20,778 bases of DNA from Marinospirillum sp. (GCF_014859565.1 NZ_JACUUA010000051.1:1-20778), one strand, 5' to 3'; shown: positions 1 through 8,456, counted from the first letter of the stretch. Translations and numbers: made by a program. The notes: generated from the sequence alone by a model not told the origin.

Positions 1-56
1 CGGTTATAAGACCCACGGTTAAAAGTTAAAACGCTCTGTTAAACAGGATACATGCA

Positions 57-1058
57 GTGATCGAAAATGACCGACTGATAGCCGCCACCGAGCAACCGCA
101 GGATTACAGTCAAGATCATGCCATTCGCCCAAAACGTCTGGCTGATTACCGAGGGCAGCCGCAGGTTCGTGAGCAGATGGAAATTTTTATTGAGGCGGCG
201 CGTGGTCGCAAGGAAGCGCTGGATCATACCCTGATTTTCGGGCCGCCGGGTTTGGGTAAAACCACGCTGGCGAATATTATTGCCAGTGAAATGGGTGTGG
301 CGATCAAAAGCACCTCCGGTCCGGTGATGGAAAAAGCCGGTGATTTGGCCGCCATGCTGACCAATCTCAGTGAAGGCGATGTGTTATTCATTGACGAAAT
401 CCATCGCCTGAATCCTGCGGTGGAAGAAGTGCTTTACCCCGCGATGGAAGACTATCAGCTGGATATCATGATTGGTGAAGGCCCTGCGGCGCGTTCGATC
501 AAGCTGGATTTGCCGCCGTTTACCCTAGTGGGTGCCACAACACGTGCCGGCATGCTGACTGCGCCGCTGCGGGATCGTTTCGGCATCGTGCAGCGTTTGG
601 AGTTTTATTCCATCGCAGATTTGAGTTGGATCGTATCCCGCTCTGCTGGCTTGCTGGGTATTCCCATGGAACCCGGTGGTGCTGAAGAAATTGCCCGACG
701 TTCTCGCGGTACTCCTCGCATTTCCAATCGTTTGTTGCGACGAGTGCGTGACTTTGCTGAAGTAAAATCCGATGGTTGCATCAGCTGTGAGCTGGCCGAT
801 CAGGCACTGAATATGCTGAACGTGGATACTCATGGACTGGATCACATGGATCGCCGGCTGTTATTGGCGATGATGGAAAAATTCGGTGGTGGCCCCGTTG
901 GGGTGGACAGCCTGTCCGCAGCCATTTCAGAGGCACGGGATACCATTGAAGAAGTGCTGGAACCCTACCTGATTCAGCAGGGTTTTATGATGCGCACCGC
1001 ACGCGGGCGTCAGGTGACGGAACTTGCATGGCAACATTTTGGTCTTAAGCAGCCGTAA
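57..1058 (+). CDS. ruvB: Holliday junction branch-migration ATPase RuvB
   Basis: RuvB is the hexameric AAA+ motor that, with RuvA, drives branch migration of Holliday junctions for RuvC to resolve. The 333-residue product is full length for the family (about 335). Visible motifs in order: Walker A GPPGLGKT at 62-69, Walker B with DEIH at 113-116, sensor 1 GATTRAG at 159-165, and the arginine-finger segment LRDRFG near 171-176. The C-terminal winged-helix region follows to the end. The start is GTG at 57, preceded by AGGA (45-48) at good spacing; the ATG at 52 leads to a stop after two codons. ruvA would be expected just upstream, outside the window. ybgC follows after 19 bases. Identification is secure. 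Confidence 0.98.
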   Translation: MIENDRLIAATEQPQDYSQDHAIRPKRLADYRGQPQVREQMEIFIEAARGRKEALDHTLIFGPPGLGKTTLANIIASEMGVAIKSTSGPVMEKAGDLAAMLTNLSEGDVLFIDEIHRLNPAVEEVLYPAMEDYQLDIMIGEGPAARSIKLDLPPFTLVGATTRAGMLTAPLRDRFGIVQRLEFYSIADLSWIVSRSAGLLGIPMEPGGAEEIARRSRGTPRISNRLLRRVRDFAEVKSDGCISCELADQALNMLNVDTHGLDHMDRRLLLAMMEKFGGGPVGVDSLSAAISEARDTIEEVLEPYLIQQGFMMRTARGRQVTELAWQHFGLKQP

Positions 1059-1077
1059 TGAATCTCAAGGTGACAGT

Positions 1078-1485
1078 ATGAATCATTTTACTCTGCCTGT
1101 GCGGGTGTATTACGAAGATACCGATGCCGGTGGTATTGTTTATTATGTGAATTATCTGAAGTTCATGGAGCGTGGCCGCAGTGAATGGCTGCGTTCACTG
1201 GGGTTTGATCAATCCGTGTTGTCGGTGCTGTTTGTGGTGCGGGGGGTGGAAATCCGTTACGAAGCACCGGCACGGCTGGATGATCTGCTGCAAGTGCAGG
1301 TAGCCTTAAAAGAGTGTCGTGGTGCTCGTCTGGTGTTTGAGCAGCAGATACTGCGTGACGATGGGCTGGTGCTTTGTCTGGCGCAGGTGGAGGTGGCCTG
1401 TGTGGATCGTGACAGCTTGCGACCCTGTCGTTTGCCTGACACACTATTACACGGTTTGCCAAAACGGGATGCAGATATTGCTTAG
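1078..1485 (+). CDS. ybgC: YbgC-type acyl-CoA thioesterase of the Tol-Pal cluster
   Basis: This is a 135-residue hot-dog-fold thioesterase of the 4HBT/YbgC family, which hydrolyses acyl-CoA thioesters and is usually the first gene of the tol-pal cluster. The active-site segment [19 protein letters not shown] lies at residues 11-29, with the likely catalytic Asp at 16. The E. coli protein, as I recall it, has His where Tyr23 stands here; Tyr appears common in Pseudomonas-like homologues. I chose ATG 1078 because AAGGTGA (1067-1073) sits before it and the family begins close to this point. An upstream in-frame TTG at 1024 lies inside ruvB and would add 18 unlikely residues. tolQ follows after 69 bases. 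Confidence 0.95.
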   Translation: MNHFTLPVRVYYEDTDAGGIVYYVNYLKFMERGRSEWLRSLGFDQSVLSVLFVVRGVEIRYEAPARLDDLLQVQVALKECRGARLVFEQQILRDDGLVLCLAQVEVACVDRDSLRPCRLPDTLLHGLPKRDADIA

Positions 1486-1554
1486 GTTGTGCATCAGGTT
1501 TGGCTGTATAGGGTTGAATGAATAAAAATGGGTCAAGGCTTTTAAGGAGTCCAA

Positions 1555-2229
1555 GTGCAAGAGCTTACCTTCTGGAAAATGATTTTTGATGCCAGTTTCT
1601 TTATCCAGTTTCTGATGTTATGCCTGTTAGCCGGTTCGGTCATTTCCTGGGTGAGTATTTTTCAGCGTTGGCAGGTGTTTCGGCAGGCGCGGGAAGCCCA
1701 TGAGGCGTTTCGTGAGCGTTTCTGGTCCGGTATTGAGCTGAGTGAGTTGTTTCGTAATACTGATCCACATGAAGCTCAGGGTGCTGAACGCATCGTTTTT
1801 TCCGGATTCAAGACGTTTAATCGTATTCGCCAGAAAACCAGTGATGTCCAGCCGATTTTGGAAGGTGTGGAGCGTTCCATGCGGATTGCGATTGCGGAAG
1901 AGCAGGATCGTTTGCACTCGGGTTTGCCATTACTGGCGACCATTGGTTCAGTTAGTCCGCATATTGGCCTGTTTGGTACGGTATGGGGCATCATGGAAGC
2001 CTTTAAAAGCCTGGCGGGTGTACAACAAGCTACCTTTGCGGTGGTGGCACCCGGCATGGCAGAAGCCTTGATGACCACTGCGATGGGGCTGTTTGTGGCG
2101 ATTCCTTCAGTGATTGCTTACAACCGTTATGTCACATCCAGCGAAAGTCTGCTGAATCACTATGAAAACTTTGCAGACGAGTTTTCCGGCATCTTGCAAC
2201 GCAGTCTGATCGTGAAAAAAGCGGACTAA
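1555..2229 (+). CDS. tolQ: TolQ, inner-membrane proton-channel subunit of Tol-Pal
   Basis: TolQ belongs to the MotA/TolQ/ExbB family. With TolR it forms the inner-membrane motor that uses the proton gradient to energise TolA, which is needed for outer-membrane constriction at division. The 224-residue length matches the family (E. coli about 230). Three membrane segments are visible at roughly 14-36, 124-148 and 165-190. The conserved family stretch GLFGTVWGIMEAF lies at 138-150 and PGMAEALMTTAMGLFVAIP at 166-184. The start is GTG 1555 with a strong AAGGAG (1544-1549) at five bases. tolR follows after nine bases, and its ribosome-binding site overlaps the tolQ stop codon, suggesting coupled translation. 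Confidence 0.98.
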   Translation: MQELTFWKMIFDASFFIQFLMLCLLAGSVISWVSIFQRWQVFRQAREAHEAFRERFWSGIELSELFRNTDPHEAQGAERIVFSGFKTFNRIRQKTSDVQPILEGVERSMRIAIAEEQDRLHSGLPLLATIGSVSPHIGLFGTVWGIMEAFKSLAGVQQATFAVVAPGMAEALMTTAMGLFVAIPSVIAYNRYVTSSESLLNHYENFADEFSGILQRSLIVKKAD

Positions 2230-2238
2230 GAGGCCCCT

Positions 2239-2682
2239 ATGCCAAAACAAAGGTTTCGCCGCAGCCATCCCAAACCACCGATTGCTGAAGTGAATGTGCT
2301 GCCTTACATAGACGTGATGCTGGTTTTACTGGTTATTTTTATGATTACAGCACCCATCCTGACTCAGGGGGTGGATGTGGAACTGCCTCAGGTGACTTCT
2401 GAACCGATTAAGAGTGATCCAGACAAGGAACCGCTGGTGGTTTCTCTGGATGCCGATGGTCGTTATTACCTTGAAATGGGTGCAGATTCCAAAGAGCCGC
2501 TGGCGCTGGTTGCGGTAGTTGAACAGGTTGCTCGCATCAGGCGTCAAAACCCTGAAGTTCCGGTACTGGTGCGGGGTGATCGCCGAGTTGCTTATGGTGA
2601 AGTTGTGATACTGATGAGTGAACTTCAGAATGCCGGCATCACTCAGGTGGGTCTGATTTCCAGACCGCCGGAAAATCCTTAG
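2239..2682 (+). CDS. tolR: TolR, ExbD/TolR-family motor subunit
   Basis: TolR is a single-pass inner-membrane protein that partners TolQ and carries the transmembrane aspartate needed for proton translocation. The 147-residue product has a short basic cytoplasmic N-terminus, one membrane segment at about 23-42 with the key Asp at residue 25 (NVLPYIDVML), then a periplasmic domain. The segment VPVLVRGDRRVAYGEVV in the second half is typical of the ExbD/TolR fold. ATG 2239 is preceded by AAGAGG (2228-2233), which overlaps the tolQ stop. tolA begins ten bases after the stop. Confidence 0.97.
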   Translation: MPKQRFRRSHPKPPIAEVNVLPYIDVMLVLLVIFMITAPILTQGVDVELPQVTSEPIKSDPDKEPLVVSLDADGRYYLEMGADSKEPLALVAVVEQVARIRRQNPEVPVLVRGDRRVAYGEVVILMSELQNAGITQVGLISRPPENP

Positions 2683-2691
2683 GGAGCGCGG

Positions 2692-3624
2692 GTGAGACCA
2701 GCGAATTTACCTCTTTCGGTCAGTCTGGCGCTTGCAGTGCACCTGATTGCACTGGTGCTGCTGTTCTGGCAGGGTTCAGCCAGTCGGGAGCGCAGTGCAC
2801 CACAGCCTCAGCAGGAAATTATCCGTACCCGAATTGTGCAGGAAGATCCGGCGGTGGCTCGTCGTCAGGCTGCTGATGAGCAGCGCCGTCAGCAGCAGGA
2901 GGCTGAACGCCAGCGTCAAGCTGCTGAACAACGTCGTCAGGCTGAATCCCGCCGTCAACAGGTAGAACAGCAGCGCCAGCGTCAAGCTGCTGAACAGCGT
3001 CGTCAGGAAGAAGCCCGCCGTCAACAGGTAGAGCAGCAACGACAGGCAGAGCTTCAGCGGCAGCAGGAAGCCCAGCGCCAGGCCGAGGCAGCAAAGCAGG
3101 CAGAGGCCGCACAGCAGTTACAATTACGACGCAGACAAGAGGAAGAGCAACGTCAGCGTACTGAGGCAGAGCGACTGCGCGCAGAAGAAGAGGCCGCTCG
3201 CAGGAGGGTGGAGCAGCGGCGTCAGCAGGAACAGGAACAACAGCGTGCTGAAGAAGCCCGTATCCGTAATGCTTCAGAGCGTGCCAGAGAGCAAGCTCGT
3301 GCTGAACAGGCGGAAAAGGATGCCGAAGCCATTGCCAGTATGAAGACTATTATTTTTGATTTGATTTCAAGGTACTGGACAAGACCGCCCGGGGTTAGCA
3401 GTGACATGGAAACCCATATCCAGATTCGGCTGATGGGAACTGGTGAGCTGGCTCCCGGTGGTATAAGAATTATCCGTCCCAGTGGCAATACGGCATTTGA
3501 TCGTTCGGCACAACAGGCTATAGAACGAGCGGCTCCTTTTCCCTTGTTGCAACTGGAACCAAGACAGCGTGACCAGTTCAGAGAGATTGTACTGGAATTT
3601 ACACCCGAGGATTTAACCCTGTGA
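2692..3624 (+). CDS. tolA: TolA, trans-periplasmic coupling protein
   Basis: TolA links the TolQR motor to Pal and TolB across the periplasm. The 310-residue protein has a membrane anchor at about 8-27. A long Q/E/R/A-rich helical domain follows (about 40-215), and then a compact C-terminal domain beginning near [13 protein letters not shown] that binds TolB and Pal. TolA proteins vary mostly in helix length, and this one is of moderate size. The helix holds a perfect-register tandem pair of 22-residue units (74-95 and 96-117). The start is GTG 2692 with AGGGAG at 2681-2686 overlapping the tolR stop. The stop overlaps tolB by four bases (GTGA), so tolA and tolB are probably translationally coupled. 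Confidence 0.97.
   Translation: MRPANLPLSVSLALAVHLIALVLLFWQGSASRERSAPQPQQEIIRTRIVQEDPAVARRQAADEQRRQQQEAERQRQAAEQRRQAESRRQQVEQQRQRQAAEQRRQEEARRQQVEQQRQAELQRQQEAQRQAEAAKQAEAAQQLQLRRRQEEEQRQRTEAERLRAEEEAARRRVEQRRQQEQEQQRAEEARIRNASERAREQARAEQAEKDAEAIASMKTIIFDLISRYWTRPPGVSSDMETHIQIRLMGTGELAPGGIRIIRPSGNTAFDRSAQQAIERAAPFPLLQLEPRQRDQFREIVLEFTPEDLTL
2911..3042 (+). repeat. 66-bp tandem duplication in tolA helical domain
   Basis: Two adjacent copies of a 66-bp unit (2911-2976 and 2977-3042) encode two 22-residue coiled-coil units beginning [10 protein letters not shown]. The protein copies differ at only two positions (A to E and S to A) and the DNA is also very similar, which points to a fairly recent in-frame duplication. 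The unit is three heptads plus one residue long. Confidence 0.85.
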
Positions 3625-4931
3625 TCAGTATTCGTCACTATTTTGCGACCGCTTTGTTATTACTGGCATTGTTGTTAAGCACCTTGGCAGATGCCAGCCT
3701 AACCATCAGAATTACCAAAGGCAGTGATCAGACCACTCCGGTAGCCATAGTGCCTTTTGCCTGGAAGGGGCAAGGTGGCTTGCCAGAGGATGTTGCCAGA
3801 ATTGTATCGGATAACCTGGAGCGCACAGGTCTGTATCGGGCGTTACCCAGAGAAGATCTAGTCAGTTTGCCAACCACCGGCGCTGAAGTTGTTTATCGTG
3901 ACTGGCGGCTGTTGAAGGTAAACTACCTGCTGGTTGGCAGTATCGAACCATCAGGTAATGATGCTCTGGTCATCCGTTATGAGCTATTTGATGTGGTTAG
4001 CCAGCAGCGGGTTTTTGGCGAAACTGTCAATGGCAGGATTGCCGATCTGCGCTCCCGTGCACATTTTGTCAGTGATCGGGTCTATGAAAGACTGACAGGG
4101 CAGAAGGGTATATTCTCAACCCGGATTGCTTATGTCACGGCAGAGCGGGATCGTCAGGCCAGCACTTACCGACTGCATGTTGCTGATGCGGATGGACAGC
4201 GCTCACGGACTATTCTGACCTCCAGGCAGCCGATTCTATCGCCTGACTGGTCGCCGGATGGTAAACAGCTGGCTTATGTGTCTTTTGAAACCGGTCGACC
4301 TGGAATATTTGTACAAGAGTTGGCCACAGGTCAGCGTTATCAACTGACTAACTTTACTGGTTTGAATGGATCACCCTCTTGGTCGCCGGATGGTAGGCGC
4401 ATAGCAATGACCTTGTCACGTGATGGTAATCCTGAAATTTATATTTACAACCTGGATAACCGTCGATTAACAAGGGTGACTCACCATTACGCGATAGATA
4501 CAGAACCTTCATGGTCACCGGATGGAAAACATCTTATTTTTACTTCAAGTCGCAGTGGTGGTCCGCAGATATACCGCATCAATCTGGCTAATGGTGATGT
4601 TGATCGAGTCAGTTTTGACGGCAATTATAATGCCCGTGCTCGCTACTCACCGGATGGTAAAGAGATTTTTATGGTTCACAGAGACTCTGGAGGTGGACTA
4701 TTCAGCATTGCAGCGCTTAATATAGCGACAGGTCGAATGCGCACACTGACTACTTCTCCTCTGGATGAGTCGCCCAGTGTTGCGCCCAACGGTGCCATGG
4801 TTATTTATGCATTAATGCGTGGCAGCAAAGGGGTGCTGGGTGTGGTTTCAACCGATGGAAGGATTGAATATGAACTTCCAGCTGATCGGGGTGATGTCCG
4901 TGAACCTGCCTGGTCACCTTTTCTGAATTGA
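3621..4931 (+). CDS. tolB: TolB, periplasmic beta-propeller of Tol-Pal
   Basis: TolB is a periplasmic protein that interacts with Pal and the C-terminal domain of TolA. The 436-residue product starts with a signal peptide (hydrophobic 9-20, probable cleavage after ADA at about residue 25). An N-terminal alpha/beta domain runs to about 160, followed by a beta-propeller. Blade motifs are easy to read: DWSPDG at 209-214, SWSPDG at 253-258, SWSPDG at 297-302, YSPDG at 342-346, and a final AWSPFLN at the C-terminus. The GTG start at 3621 lies inside the tolA stop (GTGA overlap). Length and architecture match the family. Confidence 0.98.
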   Translation: MISIRHYFATALLLLALLLSTLADASLTIRITKGSDQTTPVAIVPFAWKGQGGLPEDVARIVSDNLERTGLYRALPREDLVSLPTTGAEVVYRDWRLLKVNYLLVGSIEPSGNDALVIRYELFDVVSQQRVFGETVNGRIADLRSRAHFVSDRVYERLTGQKGIFSTRIAYVTAERDRQASTYRLHVADADGQRSRTILTSRQPILSPDWSPDGKQLAYVSFETGRPGIFVQELATGQRYQLTNFTGLNGSPSWSPDGRRIAMTLSRDGNPEIYIYNLDNRRLTRVTHHYAIDTEPSWSPDGKHLIFTSSRSGGPQIYRINLANGDVDRVSFDGNYNARARYSPDGKEIFMVHRDSGGGLFSIAALNIATGRMRTLTTSPLDESPSVAPNGAMVIYALMRGSKGVLGVVSTDGRIEYELPADRGDVREPAWSPFLN

Positions 4932-5021
4932 TGGAATTTTAACCAAGCTAGTTAAAGTAGCAACCTGAACAGGCTCGGCTTTGAGTCATTTAAAGTAAGA
5001 CCAAAAAGGTAATGGGAGAAA

Positions 5022-5612
5022 ATGATGGAAATGATGAAATACAGCAAGGCTTTTGCACTGGCAGCCGTGTTTGCACTGGTTGCAGGTTGTGGTGGTGGCG
5101 CAACAACAGCCGAAGAAGCCAGCGAAGATATTGTTGCTGATGAAGTGATGAGTGCTGATGAAGTGATGAGTGCTGATGAAGTGATGAGTGCTGATGAAGT
5201 TGTGAGTGCTGATGCTGCATTCGCTGAGTCAGCTGAAGATGCACGTGGCGCTGCTGCTTCTGCCATGGATTCTGTGACTATCCCTAATGTAAAAACCGTC
5301 TATTTTGATTTTGACAAGTCCAACATCCGTAGTGAGTTCTACAATGTGCTGAATGGTCATGCGGCTTACCTGATGGCTAACCCTAATGCTAAAGTGGTAC
5401 TGGAAGGCCATACCGATGAGCGCGGTACTCGTGAGTACAACATGGCACTGGGTGAGCGTCGTGGTGTATCCGTACAGCGTTACCTGAGCCTGCAGGGTGT
5501 TTCCAGCAGCCAGATGGAAGTAGTCAGTTATGGTGAAGAACGTCCAGCTGTACGTGGTCAGACTCGTGAAGCCTATGACAAAAACCGTCGCGTAGAAGTA
5601 AAATACCGTTAA
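5022..5612 (+). CDS. pal: Pal, peptidoglycan-associated lipoprotein
   Basis: Pal anchors the outer membrane to peptidoglycan and is the outer-membrane partner of TolA/TolB. The 196-residue product has a lipobox LVAGC with Cys23 followed by glycines, consistent with outer-membrane sorting. An acidic linker contains four ADEVMS-type units (about 39-62), and an OmpA-like domain spans about 86-196. The peptidoglycan-binding core EGHTDERGTREYN sits at 128-140 with GERR just after, and the C-terminal NRRVEVKYR is typical. The start is uncertain: in-frame ATGs lie at 5022, 5025, 5031 and 5034, and GGGAG (5014-5018) is best spaced for 5025. All give the same mature lipoprotein. A 90-base gap separates it from tolB; I see no convincing separate promoter there. 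Confidence 0.97.
   Translation: MMEMMKYSKAFALAAVFALVAGCGGGATTAEEASEDIVADEVMSADEVMSADEVMSADEVVSADAAFAESAEDARGAAASAMDSVTIPNVKTVYFDFDKSNIRSEFYNVLNGHAAYLMANPNAKVVLEGHTDERGTREYNMALGERRGVSVQRYLSLQGVSSSQMEVVSYGEERPAVRGQTREAYDKNRRVEVKYR
5136..5207 (+). repeat. Four tandem 18-bp repeats in the pal linker
   Basis: The unit GCTGATGAAGTGATGAGT is present three times exactly (5136-5153, 5154-5171, 5172-5189) and once with two changes (5190-5207, GTTGTG for GTGATG). It encodes ADEVMS three times, then ADEVVS, just after the lipidated Cys. The unit is a multiple of three, so gain or loss of copies keeps the frame and would only change the length of the acidic tether between the lipid anchor and the peptidoglycan-binding domain. 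Confidence 0.95.
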
Positions 5613-5630
5613 TGGCGGGAGTGATCTGAC

Positions 5631-6428
5631 GTGAAGGAATTTAATCTTTCCCGTAAGATCAAACAGAATGTGGGGGCTCTTGGAGCCCCCCGTTTTGTTT
5701 TTGTCTTACTGGGCAGTCTTATTTTGAGTGCTGCAGGGTTTTCCAGCCAGCTGTTGGCAGATAATCGTAATCCGGCAGTGATTAATGCTGAAATCATCAT
5801 GCAGATGGAGCAACTGCAACATGAGTTGCAGACACTGCGCAACAAGGTTGAGCAGCAAGAAAACAGCCTGACGCGGATGCAGGAAGATCAGCGTAACCGT
5901 TATCTGGATCTGGATCAGCGTGCCCAGGAACACAGTCGTAGACTGAATGCACTGGAAGAAGTGCGTCCTGCTACCACCATACCAAATCCGGCAACACCTG
6001 CAGCAGTTTCACCTGCATCTGAAACACGGGCGCCAGCTACCCCAGCAGCAACCATTTCGCAGAGTGATCGTGATGCCTATAACAAGGCCTATGAATTGGT
6101 GCCGGAGCGGCGTTTTGAAGAAGCCATCACTGCTTTCCAGGGTTTTATTCGCCAGTATCCAGAATCACGGCTGGTTGGTAATGCCTACTACTGGATTGGT
6201 GAAATTTATATGGCTCAGAACCGAACTCAGGATGCCGAGAAGATGTTTGATGCGGTTGTCCGTCGTTATTCTGACAGCTTTAAAATTGCGGACAGTAAAT
6301 ATAAACTGGGTCTGATTTACGCTCGTTATGGTGATGAAGCCAAGGCGCGTGAAACCATGATCGGCATTGTGCGTGACCACCCCCGTGAACCTGCTGCTGA
6401 TCTGGCACGCAGTTATCTGAGCCGCTGA
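5631..6428 (+). CDS. cpoB: CpoB (YbgF), Tol-associated periplasmic TPR protein
   Basis: CpoB coordinates PBP1B-driven peptidoglycan synthesis with Tol-dependent outer-membrane constriction. The 265-residue protein has an export signal with hydrophobic core at about 22-36 and probable cleavage near LLADN (41-45). A trimerising coiled-coil follows (about 50-108), then a Pro/Ala/Thr-rich linker (112-142) and a C-terminal TPR region (148-265) with the family pattern AYNKAYELVPERRFEEAITAFQ in part. The GTG start at 5631 has GGGAG (5617-5621) nine bases upstream. The n-region of the signal is unusually long (about 21 residues), and codons 14-20 coincide with a strong terminator-like hairpin. I see no better downstream start, because the charged residues needed for export lie in this segment. 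The start is therefore the least certain part. Confidence 0.92.
   Translation: MKEFNLSRKIKQNVGALGAPRFVFVLLGSLILSAAGFSSQLLADNRNPAVINAEIIMQMEQLQHELQTLRNKVEQQENSLTRMQEDQRNRYLDLDQRAQEHSRRLNALEEVRPATTIPNPATPAAVSPASETRAPATPAATISQSDRDAYNKAYELVPERRFEEAITAFQGFIRQYPESRLVGNAYYWIGEIYMAQNRTQDAEKMFDAVVRRYSDSFKIADSKYKLGLIYARYGDEAKARETMIGIVRDHPREPAADLARSYLSR
5672..5702 (+). terminator. Intrinsic terminator-like hairpin inside cpoB 5' codons
   Basis: An 8-bp perfect stem, GGGGGCTC (5672-5679) with GAGCCCCC (5683-5690), closes on a 3-base loop and is followed by a T-rich tract (5693-5702, one G interrupting). It lies 60 bases after the pal stop, which is where a pal terminator would be expected, yet it is inside the cpoB reading frame. 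It may terminate part of the transcripts after pal and so reduce cpoB expression. The shape is seen directly; termination is inferred. Confidence 0.75.
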
Positions 6429-6452
6429 TTCATCTATTTCTGGATTTCTGCA

Positions 6453-7211
6453 ATGTTATGTCAATTTGATTATCAATCGCCTGCCCAGCTCCTTAAAAAC
6501 CGCATTATCCTGGTTACCGGTGCGGGTGCCGGAATTGGTCGAGTAGCAGCTAAAACCTTTGCTGCACAGGGTGCTACTGTGATTCTGCTGGGGCGAACCA
6601 TCAGCAAACTGGAAGCGGTTTATGATGAAATCCTGGCGCAAGGTAGTCCCGAACCGGCAATTTATCCACTGAATCTAGAAGGTGCCAGTTGGCCGGATTA
6701 CCAGGCTATGGCTGATCGTTTGTACGAAGAGTTTGGCCGTTTGGATGGTGTTTTACATAATGCCGGTATTCTGGGACGCATCAGCCCGGTGCAGTCTTAT
6801 AATCCGGAGCTGTGGCAGCAGGTAATGCAGGTTAATTTTAATGGCCCGGTAATGATGCAGCAGGCAATCACTGCTTTGCTGGCAGAGTCGGAAGATGCCT
6901 CGGTGATTTTCACTTCATCATCGGTAGGTCGCAAGGGCAAGGCCTTCTGGGGTGCTTATGCTGCCTCCAAGTTTGCAGTGGAGGGTTTTTCCCAAGTGCT
7001 TGCGCAGGAACTGGAGAATACCACGTCCATTCGGGTGAATACCCTGAACCCTGGTGCAACACGTACACAAATGCGTTGTGATGCCTACCCGGCAGAAAAC
7101 CCTTCTACAGTACGAGCACCGGAAGAAATTATGGGTACTTACCTGTATTTGATGGGGGCGGATAGCAAGGGAATCACCGGTCAGATGTTTAACGCCCAAC
7201 CGGATCTTTGA
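6453..7211 (+). CDS. yciK: YciK-type short-chain dehydrogenase/reductase
   Basis: A 252-residue classical short-chain dehydrogenase with NAD(P)-binding motif TGAGAGIG at 22-29, NAG at 103-105, the catalytic Ser in FTSSSVGR near 153-160 and the YAASK pair (Tyr169, Lys173). The start region (RIILVTGAGAGIG), LDGVLHNAGILG, WGAYAASKFAVEG and the ending MFNAQP match the E. coli YciK protein closely. The substrate of YciK is not well defined. In Pseudomonas yciK sits beside ubiG and mupP; here it is instead 24 bases after cpoB and probably read from the tol operon. The ATG at 6453 has only a weak ribosome-binding site. Its stop abuts the stop of the opposite-strand gene at 7212. Confidence 0.88.
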   Translation: MLCQFDYQSPAQLLKNRIILVTGAGAGIGRVAAKTFAAQGATVILLGRTISKLEAVYDEILAQGSPEPAIYPLNLEGASWPDYQAMADRLYEEFGRLDGVLHNAGILGRISPVQSYNPELWQQVMQVNFNGPVMMQQAITALLAESEDASVIFTSSSVGRKGKAFWGAYAASKFAVEGFSQVLAQELENTTSIRVNTLNPGATRTQMRCDAYPAENPSTVRAPEEIMGTYLYLMGADSKGITGQMFNAQPDL

Positions 7212-8372
7212 TCAGACCGGGAATCCAGGGTGCTTTTCCATAATCTGTTTCAGCAGTTTATCAAGGCGTGGATCCTGTGGATCCAGCGCCTTGCGAATGT
7301 CCAGCTGTTCATCCTCTGCCAGATCAATAAATTCCTGCACTTCCAATGGCTCCAGAGAACCTGAGGTGAGTAGTCGCACCTGCGGGTTCAGACGTTGATC
7401 CGGGTGGGTGGCATGTACGACTGCCAGTGCCCCAGTATTTAACTCCACCAGGCAGCCGGGTGGATAAACCCCCAGGCTCTGAATAAACTTCTCTACCAGC
7501 CGGGCATCAAAATCATGGAAGCGCCAGCGATACAGCTGGCCGAGTGCTTTTGGTGGAGAGAGTGCCTGACGATAACTACGGTTGCGAGTCAAGGCTTCGT
7601 AGACAGAAGTAATAGCCACCATCCGTGATAAAAAACTGATGGTTTTGCCTTTTAGTCGATCTGGGTAACCCTCACCATTGGTGCGCTCTTGATGATGAAG
7701 CACAATATCCAGAGTATCTTCATCAAAATGACTCTGTTGTTTCAGGTAGTCATAACCACGGCTGGGATATTGACGAATCATCTCCTTTTCATCTTCAGAT
7801 AAGGGTTCAGTTTTGTTCAGCACCTCAACAGGGACCTTTAACAACCCGACCGGGTGCAGTAGAGCACCCATGCCCAATGGCAGCAGTTGATCCTGTCGCA
7901 GGCCAATGTGTTTGGCAAATACCAGGCTCAGAACAGCAACATTCACTGCCTTGAAAACCAGTTCATCCTGGTGTTCCCTGAGTAGAGCCAGATACACCAT
8001 ACTTTTGCTGTCGTGAAGTACGGACTCCATCAGATCCTGCAGAACGGTGCGCATCCGTTTTTGTTGCAGGGCATTGCCCATACGGATATCACTCATCACC
8101 CGATCCATCTGGGTACGGAGGTTCAGATAGAGTTTACGGGCTTCCAGCAGGGTTTCATGGCTGACTGGAATGTCGGAAAGGAAGCTGCTGCGATTGGCAT
8201 CAATATAAACATAACGACAAACCGAACCCAGTCGATCAGGCTGCTGGCTGCTGAAAACAAAACCGCAGGTTTCAAAGCTGCCTTCATTGACGTCACTGTC
8301 CAGACGGCAGATCCACATGCCGTTTTTTAACTCGTTGACAGGGACTTTCTGATAATTCGGTTTTTCACCCAT
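7212..8372 (-). CDS. Degenerate HD-GYP domain protein with DUF3391-type N-terminus
   Basis: A 386-residue soluble protein with an N-terminal region (about 1-120) of the DUF3391 type often found before HD-GYP domains, then an HD-GYP-like domain (about 130-300). HD-GYP proteins are metal-dependent cyclic-di-GMP phosphodiesterases. The overall pattern is kept (HHQERTNGEGYPDRLKG at 226-242 retains the GYP motif), but several expected metal ligands are changed. HD is HP at 173-174, the HPE-type His is Tyr202, the early HS-type His is Lys141, and the AD-type Asp is Ser256; His226 and His227 remain. It is more likely an effector or binding protein than an active enzyme. ATG 8372 has GGAA and AGG just upstream. 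The gene points away from the three-gene cluster by 120 bases and may have its own promoter. Confidence 0.85.
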   Translation of the reverse strand: MGEKPNYQKVPVNELKNGMWICRLDSDVNEGSFETCGFVFSSQQPDRLGSVCRYVYIDANRSSFLSDIPVSHETLLEARKLYLNLRTQMDRVMSDIRMGNALQQKRMRTVLQDLMESVLHDSKSMVYLALLREHQDELVFKAVNVAVLSLVFAKHIGLRQDQLLPLGMGALLHPVGLLKVPVEVLNKTEPLSEDEKEMIRQYPSRGYDYLKQQSHFDEDTLDIVLHHQERTNGEGYPDRLKGKTISFLSRMVAITSVYEALTRNRSYRQALSPPKALGQLYRWRFHDFDARLVEKFIQSLGVYPPGCLVELNTGALAVVHATHPDQRLNPQVRLLTSGSLEPLEVQEFIDLAEDEQLDIRKALDPQDPRLDKLLKQIMEKHPGFPV

Positions 8373-8429
8373 CCTGGTTCCGGTTACATGCTGTGTCTAA
8401 GTATCTGTAATAAGCAGGTTTTCAGTTAC

Positions 8430-8456
8430 ATTTTATCAGAAAACGACACAGTTCAA
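8430..8456 (-). promoter_or_regulatory. Possible promoter of the HD-GYP-like gene
   Basis: On the minus strand TTGAAC (8456-8451) and TAAAAT (8435-8430) are separated by 15 bases, about 58 bases before the start codon. The -10 matches at five of six positions and the -35 at four of six, but the spacer is short. This 120-base gap holds no gene that I can see, and no clear terminator for the upstream operon. Confidence 0.3.

Noticed and set aside
2776..3112. Leu-rich minus-strand frames opposite tolA that look like membrane proteins
   Set aside because: They are the complement of the Gln/Arg repeats of tolA and vary only with those repeats.
4932..5021. Separate promoter for pal
   Set aside because: Only weak -35/-10-like hexamers with poor spacing are visible; none was good enough to report.
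5136..5207. CRISPR-like direct repeats
   Set aside because: The 18-bp units are contiguous without spacers and lie in frame inside pal, so they are coding tandem repeats.
7198..7220. Possible bidirectional terminator between yciK and the HD-GYP-like gene (CCGG-GATC-TTT-GATC-CCGG)
   Set aside because: The stem is interrupted by a three-base bulge and no T-tract follows on either strand.
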